64,000 nt of DNA from Sporosarcina luteola (GTDB taxonomy: Bacteria > Bacillota > Bacilli > Bacillales_A > Planococcaceae): assembly GCF_023715245.1 (NCBI RefSeq), contig NZ_JAMBNV010000001.1, forward strand, positions 62,001-126,000. Reading direction: 5' to 3'. Below, piece by piece: positions 42,038 to 50,747 of the stretch; the first letter of the stretch is position 1, and each line of letters opens with the position of its first letter. The position numbers and the translations under genes are program-made. The notes beneath the pieces were generated by a model. That model saw only the letters and a list, made by a program, of their open reading frames with translations, did no database searches and was not told the DNA's origin.

Positions 42038-43555
42038 TTAAATGGTATCTTTCGCTTTTCTTCTCCTCGGCCGTTCACTCTTAGGCAGTTCGCTCTTCAA
42101 CGCTTTGAGTAGTGAGAAAATCATCAGCAAAATGATGAAGGAAAACGGCAGAGCGGCAATGATGATCGTGTTTTGCAGTGCAGTCAATCCATTTACAGAC
42201 AGCAATATGATAGCAATTGCAGACTGGATGACGCCCCAAATGATTTTTACGCTATTCGGCGGGGTCAATGAACCGTATGTGGACTGCATGCCTAACACAA
42301 ATGTCGCTGAATCCGCGGAAGTGATGAAAAACGATGCAATTAACAGAACTGCGACAATGGAAATAATGAACGACAAAGGCATCGCATGGAACATTTCAAA
42401 TATCGTCAATTCAGTGTCTGTTTTCGCTAAGTCTGCAATCCCTTTACGTTGCATGTTGATGGCAGTCGTTCCGAAAGCTGAAAACCAGATAGCGCTCAGA
42501 ACGGTTGGTGCTAACATGACAACGACCATGAACTCTCTAATTGTCCTGCCCTTTGATACCCTCGCGATGAACATGCTGACGAATGGTGCCCAGGAAATCC
42601 ACCAAGCCCAATAGAAGATCGTCCAACCTTCCAGCCAGTCACGATGAGTGTCATTCAACGGTGCAGTCCGGAAACTCATCGAAACGAGGTTGGCGAGATA
42701 GCCTCCAATAGAATCGGTAAAAACATTGAAGATGAGCAATGTCGGCCCTAAGATGAGGACGAAACCTAATAAGGCGAGCGCAAGAACTAGATTTGTGTTT
42801 GACAAATATTTGATTCCTTTGCTAAGCCCCGACCACGCAGACATGACAAAGAGGACTGTCACGACCGCAATAATGATCAGTTGTGAAGTGAATCCGATTG
42901 AAACGCCAAATAGATAATTCACGCCTGCGTTAATTTGAACAGCACCGAAGCCGAGAGAAGTGGCAACGCCAAAAGCTGTTGCAAATACGGCAAGTACATC
43001 TACGAGTACGCCCCATGGCCCCTCCATTTTTTTACCGAAAATCGGCTTCAATGTTGCTGAAATTAAACCTGGCTCTCCTTTACGGAATTGGAAATACGCA
43101 AGAGCAAGTCCGACGATCCCGTACATGGCCCATACATGCAATCCCCAATGGAAGAATGTTTGTCGCATTGCTTCTTTAAATGCAGCATCTGTATTCGGCT
43201 CGGCCGTTGCGGGATTAATGGCATAGTGGGATAGCGGTTCTGCTGCCCCGTAGAAGACTAACCCGATTCCCATCCCTGCAGAAAATAGCATGGCAATCCA
43301 AGTGATTGTCGAAAACGATGCACGGTCTTCATCTTGTCCTAATCGCACTTTGCCGAATGGGCTAAAAATGAAGAAAAGGCTAAGCACAAGCAGGAATGAG
43401 AGCAGGAGCATGTAATACCATCCGAATGAAGATGATACGAAGGATTTGATGGAATTTGTGACGGTTTCAAAACTCTCCGCCGCAATCACTCCATATCCAA
43501 CAGCCAATATAATCAGGCCGATTGTTATATAAAACACATTTGATATTTTTCGCAT
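42038..43555 (-). CDS. BCCT-family betaine/carnitine/choline transporter
   Basis: A 505-residue carrier with twelve helices. The tryptophan-rich signature WTIFYWAWWISWAPFVSMFIARVSKGR is the BCCT substrate box; FSAGMGIGLVFYGAAEP carries the GMGIG motif involved in sodium and substrate binding. Uptake of glycine betaine or a relative for osmoprotection is expected. ATG 43555 after AGGGGG; the in-frame extension to 43645 lacks a ribosome site. The 266 bp upstream hold no gene that I can support. Confidence 0.93.
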   Translation of the reverse strand: MRKISNVFYITIGLIILAVGYGVIAAESFETVTNSIKSFVSSSFGWYYMLLLSFLLVLSLFFIFSPFGKVRLGQDEDRASFSTITWIAMLFSAGMGIGLVFYGAAEPLSHYAINPATAEPNTDAAFKEAMRQTFFHWGLHVWAMYGIVGLALAYFQFRKGEPGLISATLKPIFGKKMEGPWGVLVDVLAVFATAFGVATSLGFGAVQINAGVNYLFGVSIGFTSQLIIIAVVTVLFVMSAWSGLSKGIKYLSNTNLVLALALLGFVLILGPTLLIFNVFTDSIGGYLANLVSMSFRTAPLNDTHRDWLEGWTIFYWAWWISWAPFVSMFIARVSKGRTIREFMVVVMLAPTVLSAIWFSAFGTTAINMQRKGIADLAKTDTELTIFEMFHAMPLSFIISIVAVLLIASFFITSADSATFVLGMQSTYGSLTPPNSVKIIWGVIQSAIAIILLSVNGLTALQNTIIIAALPFSFIILLMIFSLLKALKSELPKSERPRRRKAKDTI

Positions 43556-43821
43556 GTTTCCCCCTATGAATAATGGATTTTTGAAACGACTACACACTAT
43601 ACCAATCATGTAGTGGGAAAGCAAAGGGAGTGAAAATCTAGTCACTTACAACAATCGCTCATTTGATTTTTTTATTAACACCGATAAAATGCATCCCAAA
43701 GGTGCCTGTTAGAAATAAATAGGATATTTCGAATTGAAAATCCGACTAGTATTGAATGAAAAAATTGTGTCTTTTATACTATGGCACATCCCTGGTTTCA
43801 GTTTACCCTTTATAGGGGTTT

Positions 43822-44052
43822 TTAATCCTCATCCTTAATATCACGGTCGGGTGGAAGCGGTTCATTGAAATAGTCGTCGATTTGCCTTTTTAACGTCTCG
43901 AGCTGGTTGAAATACTCGCTGAATTGATTCTGATTAATGAAGAATTGTTCGCCGTCATGAACGGAACGGATGCGTCCTTCCCATACATACTTCCGGACTT
44001 GCTCGACTGGCATACTCAAATATTCTGCTGTTTCTTCAATCGTCATATACAT
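43822..44052 (-). CDS. Excisionase-type helix-turn-helix protein
   Basis: A 76-residue protein: MYMTIEETAEYLSMPVEQVRKYVWEGRI is the HTH_17/excisionase DNA-binding fold; the remainder is a charged helix ending in an acidic tail. ATG 44052 follows AAAGGAGGG by six bases, and the upstream ATG at 44070 precedes that site and is rejected. No phage genes are near. A small DNA-binding regulator of unknown target. Confidence 0.75.
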   Translation of the reverse strand: MYMTIEETAEYLSMPVEQVRKYVWEGRIRSVHDGEQFFINQNQFSEYFNQLETLKRQIDDYFNEPLPPDRDIKDED

Positions 44053-44163
44053 TAAAAACCCTCCTTTCATTATCTAAATATTATAATCGAACGAAGCGCT
44101 TCCTACATATTTTAATTGGACTTGGGCAATGTTAAAAGTAGTAAATGAATGGAGGCAATAACG

Positions 44164-44532
44164 ATGAATGAGGAATCAAACGTTAACCATGGAAGGTCAC
44201 TTCTTATCAAAGCAATTTTGATATTCCCTGTACTTTGGATTGTACTAACGGTATTCAATGGCGTCTCTTTTTGGCACTCCACTATTTTAGGTTTCGCTTT
44301 ACTATTAATTTCTTACTTGGGAGATCTGATGATTCTACCAAGAGTAGGCAATATGACCGCGACGATTGGAGACTTGGCATTAGGATTTATTGTTTTATGG
44401 GGTGGCTTAAACTTGCTTGGATATTCGGAATCCTTGGGAGAAGCATTTTTGGCTGGAGCAATTATCTCTGTCGGGGAATACTTTTTTCACTCTTGGCTAT
44501 TAAAAACGCAATACGGCAACACCTATGTATGA
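44164..44532 (+). CDS. DUF2512-family membrane protein (YndM-like)
   Basis: A 122-residue protein with four helices (SFWHSTILGFALLLISYLGDLMILPR is the family core). Found in Bacillales, function unknown. ATG 44164 lies eight bases after TGGAGG; the ATG at 44149 precedes that site. Confidence 0.8.
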   Translation: MNEESNVNHGRSLLIKAILIFPVLWIVLTVFNGVSFWHSTILGFALLLISYLGDLMILPRVGNMTATIGDLALGFIVLWGGLNLLGYSESLGEAFLAGAIISVGEYFFHSWLLKTQYGNTYV

Positions 44533-44537
44533 GTAAA

Positions 44538-44579
44538 ATAAAACAGAGAGCGGCTATTAAATGCCACTCTCTGTTTTTT
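44538..44579. terminator. Bidirectional terminator used as intron target
   Basis: AAAACAGAGAG, loop, CTCTCTGTTTTTT. The group II intron begins two bases after its T tract. Confidence 0.9.
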
Positions 44580-44581
44580 AA

Positions 44582-46466
44582 GTGCGCCCGGCATGGGCTA
44601 TAACTTGGTGGTGAAAGTCCACTACAGGCTTGGCAGTAGGAACTGTTAGCTTAAGGCAAGGGTGTCCACCGTGAGGTGGAATCTGAAGGAAGCCGGCGGC
44701 AAAATCCCGAACCGACGGACAGAAACTGCATAAAAGGCTGAATTGGAACGGACGAGTTTGCTTAACAAAACAAAGTCCAATACTGCCCGAATTCCATACA
44801 GTAAATGCAGCGGTTACATGGGAGGAAGGTTATAGCTCTTACCCGGGGAGGTCTTACAGGGGTTCCCGACAAGAGGAATGGAATATTCCACAGGAACAAA
44901 CTGGTCAGTGATGGCAAGTTGAACTGTAAGAAGTCAGCAGAAGCCATAGTAGTCCACAAGGACGAAGGGCTGAACAATAATAATCCTGAAATGAAATGGA
45001 GGTAGAGACAGTGCAAAGACCACAGAAAACATCAGCAGATGGCTGGCCGCAAAGGGATAGGTTGGAAACTGAAGAGTATGCGGGAGCGTGCAGTCCTGTC
45101 TTTACAGAAATGGAGCGACAGGATGGTATCGATTTGATTGATAGAGTAGTCGACATCAACAACCTCTTTAATGCCTGTAAGAAAGTGAAAGCAAATAAAG
45201 GGGCACCTGGTATCGATGAAATGACAGTAGATGAGCTATTTGGACATGTAGCCAAATACCGAACCCAGCTTATTAGAAAGCTTAAAGACGGTTCGTACGA
45301 ACCTCTGCCAGTTAAACGTGTTGAAATTCCAAAGTTAGATGGTTCAATGCGAAAACTAGGCATCCCGTGTGTACGGGATCGAATGGTGCAACAAGCCATC
45401 TATCAAGTGATTGGTGAAATCATTGACCCTCATTTTTCTGAGAGGAGCTATGGTTTCCGTCCAAAACGGAACCAACATCAAGCCATTAAGCAATCCATCA
45501 CATACTTTGAACAAGGATACAGAGTGGTAGTCGATTGTGATTTAAAAAGCTACTTCGACACTATTAACCATCAGAAGTTGATGGAGTATCTGAAAGAGTT
45601 CATAAACGATAAGATTGTCTTAAAGTTGATATGGAAGTTTCTAAAGAGCGGCATCCTAGAAGGTGGACTTATCAGTCCAACAGAGGAAGGTGCTCCGCAA
45701 GGTGGCGTACTTTCCCCGATTCTCAGCAATATCTATCTGAATCAATTAGATAAGGAACTCGAAAGACGAGGGCATAAATTCGTGCGATTTGCGGATGATT
45801 TCTGCATCTATGTGAAGAGCAGACGAGCAGGGGAACGTGTTTTGGAAAGCATTAAAAGGTTTCTGGAACATGAACTGAAGTTGACGGTGAACCAAGAAAA
45901 GAGCAAAGTGGGTTCGCCGGTCAAGCTTAAGTTCCTAGGTTTCTGTCTCCATTCCACATCTAAAGGTGTGGGATGTAGACCGCATCAATCCGCGAAAAGT
46001 CGATTCAAATCAAAATTAAAGAGAATCACCAAACGGAATCGCCCGGGTCGCTTTGATGAGATAGCCAAAGAAATCAACCAAGTGACAGTAGGTTGGATAA
46101 ACTACTATGGAATTGGCTTTATGAAAAGTTTTATCAAATCCATGGCACAATGGCTGAACCATCGGTTACGACAATTGATATGGAAACGTTGGAAGAAGAT
46201 ATGGACAAAATATCGCCAGTTGCGAAGATTGGGAATTTGGCATGAAGAAGCTTGGAAAGTAGCGAATTCCCGGAAGGGATACTGGAGAGTCTCCAAAAGC
46301 GAAACGCTACATAAAGCAATCAAAGCAGAAACGCTCACCAAGTGGGGTCTGAAAGACCTGAATCACTTGTATGAGCGTCGATACTTAAGTTATTGAACCG
46401 CCGTATACGGAACCGTACGTACGGTGGTGTGAGAGGTCGGGAGTTAATCACTCCCTCCTACTCGAT
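44582..46466 (+). mobile_element. Group II intron, probable class C or related bacterial class
   Basis: 5' end GTGCGCCCGGCATGGGC and a domain I/II-like structured region (44582-45000, no other gene in it), then an internal reverse transcriptase/maturase gene. After it comes domain V (CCGTATACGGAACCGTACGTACGG, 46400-46424; two arms around a GAAC-type loop) and domain VI ending in CCTACTCGAT at 46466. Total 1,885 bp. It lies right behind a terminator hairpin, the insertion habit of class C introns. Ends are given to within a few bases. The element looks intact. Confidence 0.88.
45011..46396 (+). CDS. ltrA: Group II intron reverse transcriptase/maturase
   Basis: A 461-residue protein. Reverse transcriptase blocks: NKGAPGIDEMTVDEL, RKLGIPCVRDRMVQQAI, YGFRPKRN, DCDLKSYFDTIN, GAPQGGVLSPILSNIYLN and the catalytic FADDFCIYV. 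The maturase X domain (GIIM) follows from about residue 350. No HNH endonuclease domain is present, normal for class C and some related lineages. GTG 45011 is 8 bases after GGAGG and preferred over ATG 44996, which includes the site. It helps splicing and mobility of its host intron. Confidence 0.93.
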   Translation: MQRPQKTSADGWPQRDRLETEEYAGACSPVFTEMERQDGIDLIDRVVDINNLFNACKKVKANKGAPGIDEMTVDELFGHVAKYRTQLIRKLKDGSYEPLPVKRVEIPKLDGSMRKLGIPCVRDRMVQQAIYQVIGEIIDPHFSERSYGFRPKRNQHQAIKQSITYFEQGYRVVVDCDLKSYFDTINHQKLMEYLKEFINDKIVLKLIWKFLKSGILEGGLISPTEEGAPQGGVLSPILSNIYLNQLDKELERRGHKFVRFADDFCIYVKSRRAGERVLESIKRFLEHELKLTVNQEKSKVGSPVKLKFLGFCLHSTSKGVGCRPHQSAKSRFKSKLKRITKRNRPGRFDEIAKEINQVTVGWINYYGIGFMKSFIKSMAQWLNHRLRQLIWKRWKKIWTKYRQLRRLGIWHEEAWKVANSRKGYWRVSKSETLHKAIKAETLTKWGLKDLNHLYERRYLSY

Positions 46467-46468
46467 TC

Positions 46469-46954
46469 CTATATGAGCTTGCTGAAATTAAGTCGTTTAT
46501 TCAATGCAACCATGATAGGAATGCCGATTGCCATGACGACAAATTCACCAACAGCAACGAAAAGCCATGTCAACAAGAAAGGCAGTTCTAGCATGATATT
46601 CAATTCCCATGCGATGAGGAACATCGTGAAAGTGAAAACCAATGTATTAAAAATCATTCGTCGGTAGAGGCCTTTGATGAACTTTCCGGAGAGGATTGTA
46701 ATTGATAGAGCGAGTACCGATTGGCCAACACCAAATAGGAGATCGATCGGTCCCAATTCCGAGAAGAGCATATTGGCGATAAATACGCCTAATACGACCC
46801 CGACGATGTATTTTTTATTGAACACAACGAGGTGATTGAACATCTCCGATAAGCGGAACTGGATGTTAGTGAACCCGAACGGTGCTATCAAAAACGTCAC
46901 AGCAACATACAACGCAGCGATAATACCGCTTGTTGCCATTGTTTTTACTTTCAT
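46469..46954 (-). CDS. queT: Queuosine precursor transporter QueT
   Basis: About 161 residues with five or six helices: ALYVAVTFLIAPFGFTNIQFRLSEMFNHLV is the QueT S-component signature. It imports preQ1 or related 7-deazaguanines with an ECF energising module coded elsewhere. Two ATGs are in frame; ATG 46954 lies nine bases after AAGGAG. Preceded by a preQ1 riboswitch. Its 3' end now abuts the group II intron, which separates it from the bidirectional terminator at 44538. Confidence 0.92.
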   Translation of the reverse strand: MKVKTMATSGIIAALYVAVTFLIAPFGFTNIQFRLSEMFNHLVVFNKKYIVGVVLGVFIANMLFSELGPIDLLFGVGQSVLALSITILSGKFIKGLYRRMIFNTLVFTFTMFLIAWELNIMLELPFLLTWLFVAVGEFVVMAIGIPIMVALNKRLNFSKLI

Positions 46955-46963
46955 ATTCATTTC

Positions 46964-47003
46964 TCCTTAGTTTTTTTTACGTGGGATGGTTACGAACCAC
47001 GCG
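46964..47003 (-). ncRNA. preQ1-I riboswitch
   Basis: On the minus strand CGTGGTTCGTAACC-ATCCCACG forms the small stem-loop with conserved GGTTC, followed by TAAAAAAAACTAAGGAG. The A-rich tail forms the pseudoknot of class I preQ1 aptamers, and the riboswitch runs straight into the queT ribosome site, so control of translation start is expected. Confidence 0.9.
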
Positions 47004-47173
47004 GCAAAAAGCCTGCCTTTTAGTGTAACATGGTATTATTGTTCGTTCAATAGCTTGGGTACTATTCCAGTTGCCGATGAACTAGGGATTGATGAATTGC
47101 ACAAGGACTCATTTCAGCCCTCCAGGATCCATTAATCTAGTTATGTTAAAATGATATAAAAAGAGGTATTCAC

Positions 47174-47719
47174 ATGGAAAAGCAAATTCAATCTTTATTC
47201 GACGACCTTGAAGGTGAAGATAAAGACAAACAATACTCCGCATTCATGGCTATTATGGAAAAGTTGGAATTTAAAGTGGATTGGGCGTACGAAGTGTGGG
47301 ACATTCTGCTTGCTTGGTTGACGGACAAAGACAATCATCGAAGGGCAAGAGCGGCGCAGTTTTTGGCGGGCTTGGCGATCAGTGATCCGGAGCAGCGCAT
47401 ACTTCGTGACTTTCCACTCCTCTTGAAAGTCACGAAAGATGAGAAGTTCGTGACAGCTCGGCACTGTCTTCAATCGATTTGGAAAGTAGGCCTAGCGGGT
47501 AAGGCACATAAGGAATTGGTGATGGGGCACCTCGTTAGCAGATTCCAAACGTGTTCGGATGAAAGACATCCAACATTGATCCGTTATGATATCCAGCAAG
47601 GTTTCAGACAGTTATATGACGCAACGAAAGACCAATCAATCAAAAAAACCGCCTTAGAATTAATTGAAATCGAGGAAGATGAAAAATATGTGAAGAAATA
47701 TAAATTAGTGTGGAAATGA
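47174..47719 (+). CDS. HEAT-repeat-like alpha-helical protein, unknown
   Basis: A 181-residue soluble helical protein; segments such as WLTDKDNHRRARAAQFLAGLA and CLQSIWKVGLAGKAHKELV look like HEAT/armadillo-like helix pairs. Widely seen hypothetical in Bacillales. ATG 47174 after AAGAGGTATTCAC. It is 16 bp upstream of a broken SRPBCC gene and may be co-transcribed with it. Function not known. Confidence 0.65.
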   Translation: MEKQIQSLFDDLEGEDKDKQYSAFMAIMEKLEFKVDWAYEVWDILLAWLTDKDNHRRARAAQFLAGLAISDPEQRILRDFPLLLKVTKDEKFVTARHCLQSIWKVGLAGKAHKELVMGHLVSRFQTCSDERHPTLIRYDIQQGFRQLYDATKDQSIKKTALELIEIEEDEKYVKKYKLVWK

Positions 47720-47735
47720 CAAGGAGGAATTTTAT

Positions 47736-48150
47736 ATGATCGTGAATGAAATAAAAAAGAATGTATTGCTTGAAGTGCCCATTGAAATGGTGGCCGTATA
47801 TTTCAACAGCTGATGGGATTGGAGCTTGGTTCATGCCGAACGATTTGGAACCGGTCGAAGGAAAAGAATTTACCTTACAAGCGGGACCATGGGGCGAATC
47901 GCCATGTAAAGTGACTGAAGTGCAATCACCGAACCGTTTCTCATTCGACTGGGGTAAGGATTGGCAAGTACATTTTCAATTGAAAGCAATCGATGGACAA
48001 ACCGAGTTGACCTTTATTCATGCTGGTTGGGAGGAAGGGAAGCAGACGGAGTTCGGCGAATCGCATGACGTCGTTCGTCCTCGCATGTCCGAAGGCTGGG
48101 ATGGGCTATTGGCGAAGCTGAAAAAAACGATCGAATCAACAGCTAAATAA
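47736..48150 (+). pseudogene. SRPBCC (AHSA1-type) protein gene with one frameshift
   Basis: From ATG 47736 (after AAGGAGG) the frame reads MIVNEIKKNVLLEVPIEMV and stops at TGA 47811-47813. The other frame continues the family sequence: WPYISTADGIGAWFMPNDLEPVEG through FDWGKDWQVHF and HAGWEEG to a stop at 48150. Adding one T after 47792 (GTG-TGG-CCG) joins the two into a normal 138-residue START-like ligand-binding protein. So this is one gene with a 1-base deletion, either a true mutation or a sequence error. Confidence 0.85.
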
Positions 48151-48167
48151 TTTAGATAATTCATACA

Positions 48168-48210
48168 CCCTCCTTCGATATCATGATATATTCAATACAT
48201 CGGAGGAGGG
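48168..48210 (+). other. RNA hairpin covering the ribosome site of the EamA gene
   Basis: CCCTCCTTCGAT (48168-48179) pairs with ATCGGAGGAGGG (48199-48210) in a 12-bp stem with one G-T wobble and a 19-base loop. The right arm is the ribosome site of the gene at 48218. It could sequester that site or serve as a poor terminator. Confidence 0.55.
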
Positions 48211-48217
48211 GATTTCT

Positions 48218-49096
48218 TTGTCACAGCGCATTGCATTCATAGTTGTCTTATTAGGGGCGGTGCTTTGGGGAACGACAGGCACTGCACAAACATTCATGCC
48301 GCAAACCGTTCACCCACTGGCAGTCGGCGCCTCAAGACTTGCAGTCGGCGGTTTCACTTTGCTCATTATCATGCTTATTCTTCGGAAGATCGATTTTCGA
48401 AACTGGCCGTGGAAAGCGACGCTTCTTTCCGCACTGGCGATGGCAATCTTCCAATATTGTTTTTTTACGTCAATCCGGTTGACTGGAATCGCTATCGGGA
48501 CCGTCGTAGCAATCGGAAGTGCACCGATGTTTTCCGGTCTAATCGAATGGCTATTCCTAAGAATACGCCCATCGAAAATATGGCTCACGGCAACTTCACT
48601 TGCTATCGTCGGATGTGTATTATTGTTTTCGAATAAAGAAGGGTTGGTCGTCAACCCGGTAGGCGTCTCGCTATCGTTATTCGCCGGACTTTTATTTGCC
48701 TTCTATACTTTGTTCAACAAAGAAGTATTAGAGAAAGCAGATGCGGTTGCCTCAGTTGCCGTCATCTTCTCAGTGAGCGCAATTATGCTGATGCCGTTTC
48801 TGTTCATCTTCGAAACGGAAGGGTTAGTAACCCTACCCGGTATAGCGACAATGATCTACCTCGGTATCGCGACGACAAGTGTGGCATATATTCTGTTTTC
48901 CACCGGGCTGCGGCACATCCCCTCATCATCCGCGGTTACGCTCTCGTTAGCAGAACCGCTCACTGCCGCGATTTTAAGCGTGCTCGTCGTAGGGGAAAGG
49001 TTGGATTTTGTTTCGTGGTCAGGAATCGCGCTCCTTTTAGGCGGAATCCTCGTTTTAACGCTTAGCGGACGAAAAGAAGAGGCTGCCATAAGCTAG
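48218..49096 (+). CDS. EamA/DMT-family transporter
   Basis: A 292-residue permease with ten helices in two repeats, full family length (LGAVLWGTTGTAQTF at the start, LAEPLTAAILSVLVVGERL in repeat two). TTG 48218 lies seven bases after GGAGGAGGGG. Substrate unknown. Confidence 0.88.
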   Translation: MSQRIAFIVVLLGAVLWGTTGTAQTFMPQTVHPLAVGASRLAVGGFTLLIIMLILRKIDFRNWPWKATLLSALAMAIFQYCFFTSIRLTGIAIGTVVAIGSAPMFSGLIEWLFLRIRPSKIWLTATSLAIVGCVLLFSNKEGLVVNPVGVSLSLFAGLLFAFYTLFNKEVLEKADAVASVAVIFSVSAIMLMPFLFIFETEGLVTLPGIATMIYLGIATTSVAYILFSTGLRHIPSSSAVTLSLAEPLTAAILSVLVVGERLDFVSWSGIALLLGGILVLTLSGRKEEAAIS

Positions 49097-49121
49097 GCAG
49101 CCTCAAGCAAGCTTTCATTCA

Positions 49122-49250
49122 CGCATAAATCGCTCCAAACGCGCATAAAATGCCTCAAAAGCTCATAAATCGCTAAAATCGCTCATAATTCCGCAAAATC
49201 ACGCATAAACATCTAAAATCGCGCATAAATCGCAGCAAAGGCGCATAACC
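49122..49250. repeat. Intergenic 20-bp array, cgcataaa core, seven units
   Basis: Units start at 49122, 49142, 49162, 49182, 49202, 49222 and 49242, exactly 20 bp apart: cgcataaa or ctcataaa followed by filler ending in caaaa or taaaatcg. It fills the space between the convergent EamA and CPBP genes and stops 2 bases from the CPBP stop codon. Confidence 0.92.
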
Positions 49251-49252
49251 GC

Positions 49253-50143
49253 TTACTCCGCCTTCATCCTCACATACAGCCTCGTTGCAAAAAATCCTAG
49301 AATAATTAACAACGTCGCTAATAGGCCGCCTTCCAATCCGAACGCTCCGCCGGTCAGCCATGCATTTCCTTCTTCCACCGAGACGTTATAGATTCCGTGT
49401 GGGGTCGTTCCGCTAACAGCAAATCCGAAAACATTCCCTTGAAAGTAGTTCCATGTAATATGATAGCCGATTGGAAGCCACAAGCTCTTCGTCGCGTCAA
49501 ACATATAGGCGAATAAAACGCCGACCAATGCGATATTGATCAAGCCCAATACGCTGACATTCGGATTCGTGCCGTGCGCCAAACTGAACACGACAGCAGA
49601 GGCGGTATAGACAAGCCATTTCGGATTCCCACGTCGTTCCAGTGTGGACATGACATATCCTCTGAAAAACATCTCTTCAAAAAAGCCGACAAGAATGAAA
49701 AGTACCAGAAATGACAATGAGTACACTGTGAACTCAGGTTTCGTGAATGAATTGAGCAACGCCACATTACCGGAAGCCAATAGAATAAAGAAAATGATGG
49801 CGATCGACACTGCTCCGAGCAAGAGGCCGAACCCTAAATCTTTCAACGTCCCCCTGAATCCCAACTCTTTCAGCGTCCCTTTATTGACAAAACGCCATAA
49901 CAAAACAGTAGCGAGCATTCCGCCGACTGTCCCGCCGCCTTGGGTCAATAGGAAAATCCACGGGTGCCTGTCGAATGCGGCTTGGAAGTCCATATCATAA
50001 TTTCCATCTTGAAACGGGAAATCAGCAATCGCCAGCAGGACTCCTCCCGGAATTGCAAAAATCTGCTGCGTAATAAACATCGCGAAGAACGCCAAAAAGA
50101 TGAGCCATCCAGCGCGAATTTGGTTTGCATCGTTTTTGAACAA
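49253..50143 (-). CDS. CPBP-family intramembrane metalloprotease
   Basis: A 296-residue protein with eight or so helices. The Abi/CPBP motifs are VGFFEEMFFRGYV (EExxxR), FSLAHG and HITWNYFQG. Homologues of Rce1/MroQ type cleave peptides inside the membrane or act in bacteriocin self-immunity. ATG 50143 follows the GGGGGTTATC site. Target unknown. Confidence 0.9.
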   Translation of the reverse strand: MFKNDANQIRAGWLIFLAFFAMFITQQIFAIPGGVLLAIADFPFQDGNYDMDFQAAFDRHPWIFLLTQGGGTVGGMLATVLLWRFVNKGTLKELGFRGTLKDLGFGLLLGAVSIAIIFFILLASGNVALLNSFTKPEFTVYSLSFLVLFILVGFFEEMFFRGYVMSTLERRGNPKWLVYTASAVVFSLAHGTNPNVSVLGLINIALVGVLFAYMFDATKSLWLPIGYHITWNYFQGNVFGFAVSGTTPHGIYNVSVEEGNAWLTGGAFGLEGGLLATLLIILGFFATRLYVRMKAE

Positions 50144-50186
50144 ATGATAACCCCCTATGATTCTTACTTTATGCGGGAAATAAGTT

Positions 50187-50747
50187 TCAAATGAACGTAT
50201 CTACCCGAAGTTGCTCCGGGCTGACACGCCGGATGGCCCCGATCAATAGTAGAAAAAGAATATCTATCACCAGCACGCCGATTAATGAAAGTAATGAAAG
50301 AGCGGCCCATCCGTCTTCCGGTACATTCATGAAAAAGGATTCTATTGCCAATGCGAAAAGATGGATCGCCACGTAAAATTTGAACGTGTTTTCTGTTCTT
50401 TGATGCAACGCTCGGCCGCCAAACACTTTCGTTACATCTTTCAATACAATGAACAAGTAATAGCCCATAACCATTTTGAGGACTAATAGAAAGCTGGAGT
50501 AAGTCGACCAACCAAATGTAAGAGGTATTTCCGAAAGGTTCACGAAGACTGAAGGAAGCGAAAAGATAGCACCGATCATCGCAACAATCATTGCTTTTTT
50601 AGCTACTGGATATGCCTCAACGAGTTTGGAGCATCCCGATAAAATCAGGAAATAACCGATTGGATCCGCTAAAACATCGAAGCCAATGTGAATTCGGAAA
50701 AAGATGAATACATACCCCCAGAAGATTTGCCGCAACGCTTTATTCAT
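50187..50747 (-). CDS. Hypothetical multi-pass membrane protein
   Basis: A 186-residue protein with about five helices (FADPIGYFLILSGCSKLVEAYP-like opening). Its start overlaps the stop of the upstream gene at 50740 by eight bases, implying coupling. No family recognised with confidence; the N-terminal VLADPIGYFLILSG segment recalls DUF-type membrane proteins of Bacillales. Confidence 0.65.
   Translation of the reverse strand: MNKALRQIFWGYVFIFFRIHIGFDVLADPIGYFLILSGCSKLVEAYPVAKKAMIVAMIGAIFSLPSVFVNLSEIPLTFGWSTYSSFLLVLKMVMGYYLFIVLKDVTKVFGGRALHQRTENTFKFYVAIHLFALAIESFFMNVPEDGWAALSLLSLIGVLVIDILFLLLIGAIRRVSPEQLRVDTFI

Noticed and set aside
43556..43821. Possible small gene or regulatory RNA upstream of the BCCT carrier
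   Set aside because: No frame with a ribosome site and no clear hairpin with a T tract in either direction beyond a weak ACCCTTTATAGGGGT near 43804.
44582..45000. Small frames before the intron reverse transcriptase
   Set aside because: The region is the structured 5' part of the group II intron.
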